Part shown: positions 22,401 through 32,052 of the stretch, one piece after another
Layout of the letters: the number at the start of each line of letters is the position of its first letter
Position numbering within the stretch: position 1 is the stretch's first letter
Assembly: GCA_963281255.1 (NCBI GenBank)
Contig: OY725505.1
Location: 2,542,001-2,606,000, forward strand
DNA: 64,000 nt
Source: Aphrocallistes beatrix
Taxonomy: Eukaryota; Porifera; Hexactinellida; Sceptrulophora; Aphrocallistidae
Direction: 5' to 3'
Position numbers and translations under genes: made by a program
The notes under the pieces: model-generated
What the model saw: only the letters and a program-made list of their open reading frames with translations
What the model was told of the DNA's origin: nothing
The model's database searches: none

Positions 22401-24395
22401 CCTGCCCACATTCCATGATATCACTCTAATGAGCAGAAGTATTCCAATAATCCTGTGAGATTTGCATATTAATTGTCCATCCTCTCTTGTCTCATTAGTA
22501 TACCATGCTGCTGTTAATCTAATTAATACGAATTTCATTTTAAATATTTTGGAAATTTTGTAATAACTTATAGCTATAGGTAGACTTATATATTTTCCAT
22601 TTTAGCTCTCCTTACTGAAATCTGAAGGAGAATACATTGTAATGTTTGCGATCACTTGTCTACACAACATCTTCATGTGTCAAAATGACTCCGCTACTTA
22701 CAAAGAAACTTTCAGGAGTAAAGGTAAGAATCAGATATTTCAAAGTATTGAAAGCAAACATCTAAATTCGATCGTAGAAGATCCATGTCTCTAATGATCC
22801 ATTGTATCCAGGTGGTGTACAGCATCTTGTACGACTACTTAACGGAAACAGAGTCAAGCTATTAGCCATCATTACAGATTGCTTACACCTGCTCGCTTGC
22901 AATAACTCTGAAACTAAGCTCACTATATACGACTACAATGGACCAGTGTTGCTAGTGAAGTTGCTAACTGAGAATACGTATGAAATGCTACTATGGATTA
23001 TTGGGCGACTCTTAAGGATCTTGGTTCTCTGTCCAACCAACAAGCACGCGATTGTGCAGGTAAGAATCTTAACCTTTGCAGTTCGCAGTTGTTATTCTGA
23101 ATGATTCGTGTGCCATTTTATACTATTCTATCCAATCCAAGGCAGGAGGATTACCAGCTCTCTCTAAGCACCTGAACAACAGCAGTCCCCGAATAGCTCA
23201 GACATACTTGCGCAGTTTGCTGACTCTCTCTGATATCGCAAGACCTGAGGTATACTTAGTTACACTCGTATTCGCATTTGTGTTTGAAGTTATTCTGAGT
23301 TCTGTTAGGATAATCTCGAGCCGATGACTCTGGTGCTACTCAATTTATTGCAAGGGAAATGCGACGTTAACATGATGACATCAGCAGCTGGCATTCTCTC
23401 AAACATAACTTGCAACAACCCACAAAATAAGGTCAGATATTCTGATACAAACTAAGGTGTTAGTAGAATTGCCCCATAATCAGTTTTAACAAAAATTGAC
23501 AACGTGGAAAGGCATAATCTTAAAAACGTAAACAACCATGCTTCTCAGACAATGACTAATTCCATGAAAGAAAGTTTGTAAGTGCCACAATTATATTCTT
23601 CGCAACAAGATACCAGGATGAGTTGAATGGGCGTGGAAACACTGTAATCTTACGTCATAGTTTGCACCCGTGAGAAACGATGCAATCTGAATTAGTGCAA
23701 TACAATACTTGATTTAGAGTGGCAATAATTGAGGTGGTATTATACTCATAAATGTGAATCTAGAAGAATTCATACTTTTAGTTCAACAGATATTCATCTT
23801 CTAAATTTAAACTGTGGTGATCTTAGGCTGCGATATGCGAACACAACGGAATCCAAGTATTGATCGGCATTGTCGCCTACTACATTCAGAAGACAGATGT
23901 CAGCATCAACACCGCTCAGCACAACGAACTCCTGGAGGGGATCATTTGCACCCTCCGCCACGTGACCTCTCGACATCATATGGCAGAGTTCGCTCAGAAT
24001 GAAGTGAGACTGCAGAAGGGATTGGAGCTGGTCTTACAGCTGTTCTTCGTAACGACACACTGGACACTCATCAAGGTAGAATCGAGTAATAAAAGTGGCA
24101 CAGTGGCAGTCCTTTAAGGGAAATCTAGGGTTTCTGAGTCAATTTGTGTCCCAATCAATCGATTTTATGTGGAATAAAGTGGTCAAGCCTGTGTCCCCTG
24201 AAGTTAAATATAGATTTCTAAGAACCACTCCATCTGTCCATATCCATTTCACACATATCCTGAATAAGAGAATTACAGATGTCTCCATTACTAGGCTTGT
24301 CTGGGGCTACTCCGAAATCTTTCTCTCAGCTCCACGAACAGATCTGAGCTGAGAAGACTGTCAGTCATTCCACTGCTGATCGAACTTCTCGGGCG
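16496..24395 (+). CDS. CTNNB1: Beta-catenin (armadillo), spliced, ten exons readable to ARM repeat 10
   Basis: Beta-catenin links cadherins to alpha-catenin and co-activates TCF in Wnt signalling. Exons: 16496-16664, 16978-17159, 21682-21771, 22024-22224, 22606-22723, 22812-23059, 23142-23249, 23309-23431, 23827-24075, 24295-24395; all GT-AG with consistent phases, about 529 codons. Exon 1 has the degron HDSGIVTRIGSP and the alpha-catenin motif VMYRWEQAQQS. Exon 2 has PTNVQRLTAPSQ. Later exons give ARM blocks such as LLAIITDCLHLLACNNSETK, AAGILSNITCNN, ICTLRHVTSRHHMAEFAQNE, HWTLIK and GLLRNLSLSS. Reading matches human beta-catenin almost position for position up to about residue 530 of 781. 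After 24395 a donor-like GTGACT or an in-frame TGA follows. The remaining ARM repeats and C-terminal activation domain are not found. Confidence 0.9.
17160..21681 (+). other. Beta-catenin intron 2, 4.5 kb, with transposon insertions
   Basis: The other eight introns are 59-395 bp; this one is 4522 bp. It holds a Merlin transposon (20340-21109), a lone Tc1/mariner-like end 'ACAGTATGTCCCATAATTAT' at about 17680 (also at 46217), and an exon-like stretch near 21139-21228. The rest, including 17900-20200, is AT-rich with a (TAT)n run near 19770 and no supported gene. Donor is GTTAGT and acceptor is CCTTTAG. Confidence 0.7.
20340..21109 (+). mobile_element. Merlin (IS1016/ISXO2-like) DDE transposase, N-terminally damaged
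   Basis: The main frame (20396-21109, 237 residues) has the catalytic triad in order: Asp in 'EIDESKFG', Asp in 'ILSDEWASY' and Glu in 'QTIESTWG'. The motifs 'GKWVFGGIDRDTKDVFMVVV' and 'LAEYCWKK' are typical of Merlin transposases, the eukaryotic relatives of IS1016. The 20340 frame (MSLKDFFETVSKSRDTCIDW) matches the usual N-terminus, but it lies in another frame and runs straight into 'APGEWIFEGS'. The zinc-ribbon segment that normally sits between them is missing. The catalytic core is open, but the protein as a whole is broken. Terminal repeats were not found. Confidence 0.8.
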
Positions 24396-25054
24396 GTGAC
24401 TCGACATTCTCAAGAAAACAGCTGACGAGACTCTCCCTCCATTCCTCCACTCCACTACTCCACCACTCTACAACACTAAATGCATCCACATCGAACAGAC
24501 CAAGCTGACTCGCCTCTTACACCAGCCGAAAAACTGTATAAACACAGCCTACCTAGAGTCCTTCGTACCACTCTGTCTATAATCTTCTGACTAACACCTC
24601 CTAACCCCAAGTTTCACAACATCTCAACTCATAGACATTGTCAATACCCCTTGACTTAAATCCTATTGACTTAATAATCCCATTTCAGCAGTGTTAGCCA
24701 TTGTATGTAGTTGCCATGTTCTATACTCTCCATAGGCAGTTATACATGTGCATGTACATACTTTCATTAATTGCTTGTTCTTTAGTAGAATCAATTGACG
24801 GCACCACACATCATATGCATATACTCTATACCAGGGATCTGCAAACTTTTCAGCTCACGAGCCAGAATGACTAACTTCTATAAATACGCGGACCAAAAAG
24901 GTCAAATATCCCAATATTTATTCCAAAATACTTCAACGTACATAAATTATGTTTTCGACAAGTTATAAAAAAGACTATTATATAATGTATGTTTTGTTTA
25001 TTTTTAAGTGTAAATATCTCCATTGCTTCTATTCTCTTATTGATTAGTTCAAAA
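24396..25054 (+). promoter_or_regulatory. Duplicated upstream block and promoter of NHL copy 25055
   Basis: About 24437-25054 matches 28783-29387, upstream of the intact 29388 copy, including 'cacctcctaaccccaagttt' and GTTATAAAAAAG about 90 bp before the ATG. The word CAGGGATCTGCAAACTTTTC at about 24834 resembles a hAT terminal repeat. Between 24400 and 24580, after the TGA that ends beta-catenin exon 10, there is an unusually long open stretch in the same frame. It is unclear whether it is decayed ARM sequence or chance. Confidence 0.45.
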
Positions 25055-25958
25055 ATGGCTGATATTCGTGTAGAGTTTGATGGGACTGTGTTTGGTCTAT
25101 ATGAGGAGCCAGGCAGAATCGTTGTTACTGAGTCTACTGCTGGAGTGTCTAGTCTGCCTATACTAGCTCACAACAGTGGAATGACTCCTGTAGTGAGTAG
25201 GAGGGAAAGGGAGTAGTGAAGAAGGAATGTTCAACAGTCCTTTTGGACTAGCAGTAGACTATCAAACTGGAAACATTTATGTGTCAGATCAGAAAAACAA
25301 TAGAGTCCAAGTGTTTGATAGCAATGGAAAGTATTTGTATAAATTTGGAGATCAGATGAATAGTCCTCTTTCTATTGCTATTTCAGAAAATAGAGTATTT
25401 GTGAGTCAGTTTGACTCTAATTGTGTGTTAGTTCTTGATTTAAACGGAACTCTCATCACACAGTTCCGATCGATTGAAGAATCCCTAATTAATCAACCAG
25501 TTGGGATCGCAATCAGTAAAGTAAATGGAGACATCTATGTGGGTGATATATATAATTGTAGAATCAAAATGTTTTACAAAGATTTACCATTAAAATCTCA
25601 ATTCGGACAAGGAATACTGAAAACACCTTGTGACATGAAACTAACTAACGAGTTTATTTATGTGCTTAGCCGCTATAAACCTTTCCTATACGCTTTTACT
25701 TATGACTTTACTCAAGCACACAACACTGCTATCAGTTCTATTTCCAAACATTTGACAGGTCCTGGTTCATTCTGCATAGATGGATCTGGGCACTTTATTA
25801 TATCGGATTACCGTAAAAATGCTATTGTTATTTTCAATCAACATGGTGAATTAGTCCGCACAATTACTGATGGTGTGTCTCAACCGTTTGGAGTTACACT
25901 GGATTCAAAAGGGAGAATCTTAGTTGTCGGTTACAACCACTCTCTTCTCATTTTCTGA
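25055..25958 (+). pseudogene. NHL-repeat protein, ADIRVEF family, frameshifted copy
   Basis: The start MADIRVEFDGTVFGLYEEPG lacks the extra 'TT/AT' residues of other copies. The leader runs about 50 residues to 'GMTPVV', where two bases (GG of 'gtgagggtagg') are lost relative to the 29388 copy. The frame then ends at 25216. The remaining NHL repeats are fully open at 25227-25958 from an internal Met ('MFNSPFGLAVDYQTGNIYVS') to '...NHSLLIF'. A single indel separates it from intactness, so the loss is recent. An internally initiated 243-residue propeller is conceivable. Confidence 0.75.
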
Positions 25959-26765
25959 TTTATTCTTTTCCTTCTAACATTTCCTCAGTCATTGCTTAAC
26001 ATTTATTTTTGTTCTTTTGCATCTTTTCTATTTCCTTTCTTTTTATTTGTTTTTATTTTTGTTTTTCAATACGTTTACGACTGTTTTATCTTTTCAACTA
26101 TTTGCTTTATTTCATTCAATCATATAATAATGCTACGTATCACCATTAATCCTATATTTGTGTCGTATTAGCATGTTCCTGTAAATTGATTTTTGTAGTC
26201 TATTTGAAACTTTTGGCTAAATTAACCAATATTTGGCGCCTGTGGGCAGCGGTTGTGTTATTTGATATCTTCAGTCTCACGCAGGGTGAATCTGCGGACA
26301 TTCTCTAACCGCACTAAGCAAGTTTGTGAAGTACGCTTGTACATGTTTAAATAATATTAAGCTAACCCTGCAACGTTCGGTGTGGTCTGTAATCCAGCTA
26401 AGCTCTTGTAGTGCAATCCTAATACAATTATTCCCTCCTCCATCCCATCAACGAACTTTTCACGAACCATTGTGCACAGACTACTAGTCATTACCAGGAA
26501 TGAGAAGACCAAATACTAGAATGATTCTCAAAAATACTAAATTGTGCCAAAGTCTTATAGAATAAAAAAGTGTTTGACTCTCCTCCTCATCCATAGTAAT
26601 ATTCACGGATCCAATAACGGATAATGTAGTATAAGAAATTTTATACCTAATGAGCTTGGGACAAAACTTATGCCCCACCCTGTACTTTCATATAATTGCT
26701 AGTTCTTTAGTAGAATCAATTGACTACTACATCAGTTCCATTCTCTTAGCTTGATTAATTCAATA

Positions 26766-27673
26766 ATGACAACTGCTGATATTCGTGTAGAGTTTGATGG
26801 GACTGTGTTTGGTCTAGATGAGGAGTCAGGCAGAATCGTGGTTACTGAGTGTACTGCTGGAGTGTCTAGTCTGCCTGTACTAGCTCACAAGAGTGGAATG
26901 ACTCCTGTAGTGAGGGTAGGAGGGAATCAGAGTAGTGAAGAAGGAATGTTCAACAGTCCTTATGGAGTAGCAGTGGACTATCAAACTGGAAACATTTATG
27001 TATCAAATATATCCAACGACAGAGTCCAAGTGTTTGATAGCAATGCAGCGTATTTGTACAAGTTTGGAGATCAGATGAATAGTCCTCGTTCTATTGCTAT
27101 TTCAGAAAATAGAGTGTTTGTGAGTCAGTTTCACTCTAATTGTGTGTCAGTTCATGATTTAAACGGAACTCTCATCACACAGTTAGGAAGTATTGGAGAA
27201 TCCCAATTGCATTGTCCAATTGGGATCGCAATCAATGGAATGAATGGAGACATGTGTGTGATTCTGATAATTTTAGAATACAAATGTTTTACAAAGAGTT
27301 ACCGTTAAAATCTCATTTCGGACTAGGAATACTGAAAACACCTTGTGACATAAAACTAACTAACGAGTTTATTTATGTGCTTAGCCGCTATAAACCTTTC
27401 CTATACGCTTTCACTTATGACTTCACTCAAGCACACAACACTGCTATCAGTTCTATTTCCAAACACTTGAAATGGCCTTATGCATTCTGCATAGATGGAT
27501 CTGGTCAATTTATTATATCGGATTACCGTAAAAATGCTATTTATATTTCCAATCAACAAGGGGAGTTAGTCCACGCAATAACTGATAGTGTATATCTACC
27601 GTTTGGTGTTACACTGGATTCAAAAGGGAGAATCTTAGTTGTAAGTCACAACCACTCTCTTCTCATTTTCTGA
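26766..27673 (+). pseudogene. NHL-repeat protein, ADIRVEF family, second frameshifted copy
   Basis: The start MTTADIRVEFDGTVFGLDEE runs to 'AINGMNGDM', where four bases (CTAT) present in the 14150 copy ('gacatctatgtgtgtg') are missing. The C-terminal propeller half continues in another frame to 27673, ending 'RILVVSHNHSLLIF'. The 5' half and upstream flank match the truncated copy at 14150, so the pair 25055+26766 mirrors the pair 12511+14150. No other disabling change is obvious. Confidence 0.75.
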
Positions 27674-27778
27674 TTCCTTTTTCCTATTTTTGATGGATAG
27701 ATTTCCTCCACAATTTCTAATAATTCGTTGATTCTTATTTATTTTTGCAATTCTCATCACTTCTTTTTATTTACTTAA

Positions 27779-27957
27779 AATGATGACTCATCACTCTGTT
27801 ATGACGTCATCACACACATCAAAATTTTAAAAATTGACAAATTTGGTGATTTTTCGTGCGATATTGATTATAACAGTAGGACAGGCGTATTTAGGGATGG
27901 TATCTCCCTTATAATTAATCAATGTGACCCCAGGCGCCCACAAGAAGCGCGCTTATA
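27779..27957 (-). repeat. Hairpin-headed repeat, GACGTCAT subtype, head deleted
   Basis: On the minus strand the body words 'attataagggagatacc' and 'tgacgtcataacagagtg' are clear. The head is reduced to 'gaagcgcgctta' and 'aggcgccc'-type ends, lacking the central GGACAC hairpin. It abuts the tail of the next copy (27958-28452), giving two head-to-tail copies. Confidence 0.6.
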
Positions 27958-28452
27958 TATATATACGTATATCTATCTAACGAATTGATTGAAGAAACTG
28001 GCAGGGACAGAAAGCTGATTTTTGGCATGCGGGAGTCTTTAAGCTATGACTCCACTAAGTTCTGAGTTCAGACGAAAATGTCGACTCATCATGGAATTAT
28101 GACGTCATTGTCACCTTTCTTATAATTAGAAATTTCAGTTTTTCGATCTTAACTCAGTCATTTTAGGCGATAGAAGGCTGAAATTTTAATAGAATATGTA
28201 TATTCATATACCTCTCATAAGATGTGACTATGATCAAAAAATGATGACTCATCACTTTGTTTTGACGTCATCATTACGCATCAAAAATGATTTTTCAAGT
28301 GATTTCAATTATAACAGTAAGGCAGACGTATTTAGAGATGTTATCTCCCTTATAATTAATCAATGTGAACCCAGGCGCCAGAAGGGTGCCTCCGGCGAAC
28401 ACAAAGTGCCCGCCTGCCGCACGGCGGAAGCCAGCGAAGCGCGCTTGCCTGG
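27958..28452 (-). repeat. Hairpin-headed repeat, GACGTCAT subtype, near full length
   Basis: Read on the minus strand, the head is at 28452 down to about 28370, followed by 'gatgcgtaatgatgacgtca', a second 'atgacgtcataattccatga' block, and the tail CAGTTTCTTCAATCAATTCG with an (AT)n run at 27957-27975. It is co-linear with 54103-54622. The tail matches the 3' end of the 140-bp-unit subtype, so both subtypes share head and tail but differ in the body. The frame at 28196-28546 is a shadow. Confidence 0.75.
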
Positions 28453-29387
28453 TCTTAATTTTTTTCTAATTTCTCTTTCGATTAGTTCTACTTATATTAG
28501 TTCTATATCTGTAATTTTCTGCTTGAAGACAATTGGTGACTTTTAGAAGCTCTAACCAAAATGGCAACCAAATATAACAGTAAAGAATGCTTCACTGAAC
28601 AACGAGAACAAACATAAAGGCACCACTGGTACTTTGAAGCTGGACAATAAGATTCAAATTACGTCCACATCCAAACCTCTTTAACCACAGTTCTCGAATT
28701 CAATCCAAATCTCCAACAACCACAGAAAATAAACCAACTTAGGACATCGACACTTGTACTTAACCCAGAAAAGCCCTTATCTACTCTCCCTCCACTCCAC
28801 AGCACTAAGTACATCTACATCAAACCGACCAAGCTGTCTCACCTCTTACACCAGTCAAAAATCTGTATAAAGACAGCACTAACCAGAGTCCTACATATCA
28901 ACGAGTACCACTCTGCCTTCAATCCTCTGACTAACACCTCCCAACCCCAAGTTTCACAACATCTCAACTCATAGACATTGTCAATACCCCTTGACTTAAT
29001 TCCTATTGACTTAATAATCCCATTTCAGCAGTGTTAGACCATTGTATGTAGTAGCCATGTTCTATACTCTCCATAAGCAGTTATACATGTACATACTTTC
29101 ATTAATTGCTTGTTCTTTAGTAGAATCAATTGACGGCACCACACATCATGCATATACCCTATACCAGGGATCTGCAAACTTTTCAGCTCACTGGCCAGAA
29201 TGACTAACTTCTATAAACACGCGGGCCACACAGGTCAAACATCCCAATATTTCTTCCAAAATACTTCAACGTACATAAATTATGTTTTCGACAAGTTATA
29301 AAAAAGGCTATTAGATAATGTATATTTTGTTTATTTTTAAGTGTAAATATCTCTATTACTTCTATTCTCTTATTGATTAGTTCAATA

Positions 29388-30296
29388 ATGGCAACTGCTG
29401 ATATTCGTGTAGAGTTTGATGGGACTGTGTTTGGTCTAGCTGAGGAGTCAGGCAGAATCGTTGTTACTGAGTCTACTGCTGGAGTGTCTAGTCTGCCTGT
29501 ACTAGCTCACAACAGTGGAATGACTCCTGTAGTGAGGGTAGGAGGGAAAGAGAGTAGCGAAGAAGGAATGTTCAACAGTCCTTTTGGACTAGCAGTAGAC
29601 TATCAAACTGGAAACATTTATGTGTCAGATCAGAACAACAATAGAGTCCAAGTGTTTGATAGCAATGGAAAGTATTTGTATAAATTTGGAGATCAGATGA
29701 ATAGTCCTCTTTCTATTGCTATTTCAGAAAATATAATATTTGTAAGTCAGGTTGACTCTAATTATGTGTTAGTTCTTGATTTAAACGGAACTCTCATCAC
29801 ACAATTCCGAACGATTGAAGAATCCCTAATTAATCAACCAATTGGGATCGCAATCAGTAAAGTAAATGGAGACATCTATGTGGGCGATATATATAATTGT
29901 AGAATCAAAATGTTTTACAAAGATTTACCATTAAAATCTCAATTCGGACAAGGAATACTGAAAACACCTTGTGACATGAAACTAACTAACGAGTTTATTT
30001 ATGTGCTTAGCCGCTATAAACCTTTCCTATACTCTTTCACTTATGACTTCACTCAAACACACAACACTGCTATCAGTTCTATTTCCAAACATTTGACAGG
30101 TCCTGGTTCATTCTGCATAGATGGATCTGGGCACTTTATTATATCGGATTACGCTCAAGATGCTATTGTTATTTTCAATCAACAAGGTGAATTAATCCGC
30201 ACAATTACTGATGTGTCTCAACCGTTTGGAGTTACACTGGATTCAAAAGGGAGAATCTTAGTTGTTGGCTACAACCACTCTCTTCTCATTTTCTGA
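29388..30296 (+). CDS. NHL-repeat protein, ADIRVEF family, intact copy 2
   Basis: A 302-residue single-exon gene starting MATADIRVEFDGTVFGLAEE. It is intact across both places where the 25055 and 26766 copies are frameshifted. NHL blocks: 'PFGLAVDYQTGNIYVSDQ', 'PLSIAISENIIFVSQ', 'PIGIAISKVNGDIYVGDIYN' and 'PFGVTLDSKGRILVVGYNHS'. It is closest to the 25055 copy, and the two share upstream and downstream flanks. A TATA-like TATAAAAAAGG lies about 90 bp before the ATG. The likely product is a small cytosolic six-bladed propeller; partner unknown. Confidence 0.82.
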   Translation: MATADIRVEFDGTVFGLAEESGRIVVTESTAGVSSLPVLAHNSGMTPVVRVGGKESSEEGMFNSPFGLAVDYQTGNIYVSDQNNNRVQVFDSNGKYLYKFGDQMNSPLSIAISENIIFVSQVDSNYVLVLDLNGTLITQFRTIEESLINQPIGIAISKVNGDIYVGDIYNCRIKMFYKDLPLKSQFGQGILKTPCDMKLTNEFIYVLSRYKPFLYSFTYDFTQTHNTAISSISKHLTGPGSFCIDGSGHFIISDYAQDAIVIFNQQGELIRTITDVSQPFGVTLDSKGRILVVGYNHSLLIF

Positions 30297-31560
30297 TTTA
30301 TTCTTTTCCTTCTAACATTTCCTCAGTCATTTCTTAACATATATTTTTGTTCTTTTGCATCTTTTCTATTTCCTTTCTTTTTATTTGTTTTTATTTTTGT
30401 TTTTCAATACGTTTACGACTGTTTTATCTTTTCAACTATTTGCTTTATTTCATTCAATCATATAACAATGCTTCGTATCACCATTAATTAATCCTATATT
30501 TGTGTCGTATTAGCATGTTCCTGTAAATTGATTTTTGTAGTCCATTTGAAACTTTTGGCTAAATTAACCAATATTTGGCGCCTGTGGGCAGCGGTTGAGT
30601 TATTTGATTTCTTCAGCCCCATGCAGGGTGAATCTGCGGACATTCTCTAACCACACTAAGCAAGTTTGTGAAGTACGCTTGTACATGTTTAAGTGATAAG
30701 CCATACTAAGCTAGCCCTGCAGCGTTCGGTGTGGTCTGTAATCCAGCTAGGCTCTTGTAGTGCAATCTTAATACGATTATTCCATCCCCATCAACGAACT
30801 TTCCACGAACCATTGTGCACAGACTACTAGTCATTACCAGGAATGAGAAGACCAAATGCTAGAATGATTCTTAAAATACTAAATTGTGCCAAAGTCTTAT
30901 AAAAGTATATTCCAAGAGTATTATTCGATTGACAAAACCAAAATTTGACTCTCCTCCTCATCCATAGTAATATTCAGCGATCCTTAAATAACGGACAACG
31001 AATAAACAATAGAATGATCGTAGCTAATAAGAAAATATTTGCAATCGATCAGTAGCATAATACGAAACGACTAATTTTATATGTAGTAAGCAATTAAATG
31101 GGTGATTGATTAAACCACAGCTTGCTCCATTCAACTGCCCGGCACAACGGTCCCCCTCCAGCTCCAAACCTAGGTGGCAGCCCCTGAAACAACACACAAA
31201 CGTCCAGGGGGAGCAGTGCTCCTCTAGTGATCTTTTAAGGCGGAGCGAGCTTCCTCCACTAATTTTCAAACAGGTAGTGCGTTTCTTTGACAAATTGGTA
31301 TAATATTTTTTTAAATTTTGATAACTCATTACCGATTAAGTCATTTTGGGCGGGAAAACCTTAGTAATGTGGGGTCTTGGCTATAAATAGAAGTGACCCC
31401 AGGCAATTTTTAACTATAATAAATTTGAATTTTTGGAATATTTAGGATAATTTTTTTGTTATGATAGTTTTTTAAGGTTTCTAATACAAGTGCGCTTCGC
31501 TTTCTTGCGCTCTCTAAATTCGCACTAATCTCTGGAGCTTCTTAATTAAATAAGCATTTT
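30297..31560. other. 3' flank of NHL block and unrecognised GC-rich stretch
   Basis: About 30297-31000 matches the 3' flanks at 13426-13990 and 25959-26600, including T-rich 'tcctttctttttatttg' words and a degenerate minus-strand hairpin head near 30620-30690. About 31110-31265 is a GC-rich stretch (frames on both strands are shadows) with no recognised family. A degenerate plus-strand head lies near 31485-31515. Confidence 0.4.
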
Positions 31561-31586
31561 AACATGTCAAGTATAACCTTAGTTGA

Positions 31587-31776
31587 AGAGTTCGAGATGA
31601 GCAAGCGGGCAGGAAAACTGACAGATGTAGTACAATTTGATCTTAACATATGGTTACAATGGAAATGAAATTTTTTTTTGTCCACACGCTAGAAGGTTTC
31701 TTTGTTACCAGATTCAAAAGTGTATTTGTGAACAGATTCTACGCTGAAATGAAATTCACAAGTGATTTCATTCTCA
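31587..31776 (+). pseudogene. 5' fragment of the MSKR propeller-like gene family
   Basis: It begins ATGAGCAAGCGGGCAGG (MSKRAG) like the intact genes at 48662 and 62765. A second segment reads 'HTLEGFFVTRFKSVF' and 'EMKFTSDFILTS', matching 'YTLEGFFVTSFKSVV' and 'DLRFTNDFILAS' of the family. The middle is shortened and out of frame. Homology stops exactly where the hairpin-headed repeat starts at 31777, so the repeat interrupts the gene right after 'FILTS'. It is a dead fragment, about one third of a gene. Confidence 0.7.
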
Positions 31777-31852
31777 CAAGCGCGCTTCGCGCTTGCTTGC
31801 GCTGCGCGGCTGGCGGACACTTCGTGTCCGCCGGAGGCTCCCTTCGGTCGCC
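31777..31852 (+). repeat. Hairpin-headed repeat, head only, running into the gap
   Basis: The head reads CAAGCGCGCTTCGCGCTTGC, then GGCGGACACTTCGTGTCCGCC, then 'ggaggctcccttcggtcgcc', after which the sequence is N. It is almost identical to the head at 54103. The hairpins probably contributed to the assembly break. Confidence 0.75.
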
Positions 31853-32052
31853 NNNNNNNNNNNNNNNNNNNNNNNNNNNNNNNNNNNNNNNNNNNNNNNN
31901 NNNNNNNNNNNNNNNNNNNNNNNNNNNNNNNNNNNNNNNNNNNNNNNNNNNNNNNNNNNNNNNNNNNNNNNNNNNNNNNNNNNNNNNNNNNNNNNNNNNN
32001 NNNNNNNNNNNNNNNNNNNNNNNNNNNNNNNNNNNNNNNNNNNNNNNNNNNN
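31853..32052. other. Assembly gap of 200 N
   Basis: Exactly 200 consecutive N. It separates the hairpin head on the left from the mariner transposase on the right, so the 3' end of the mariner and the body of the hairpin repeat are hidden here. Translations spanning it should be ignored. The round size suggests an arbitrary placeholder. Confidence 0.95.

Noticed and set aside
24396-24580. Open stretch after the TGA of beta-catenin exon 10 as a read-through ARM 11
   Set aside because: Similarity to the family is too weak to claim, and part of it is duplicated at 28783 upstream of an NHL gene.
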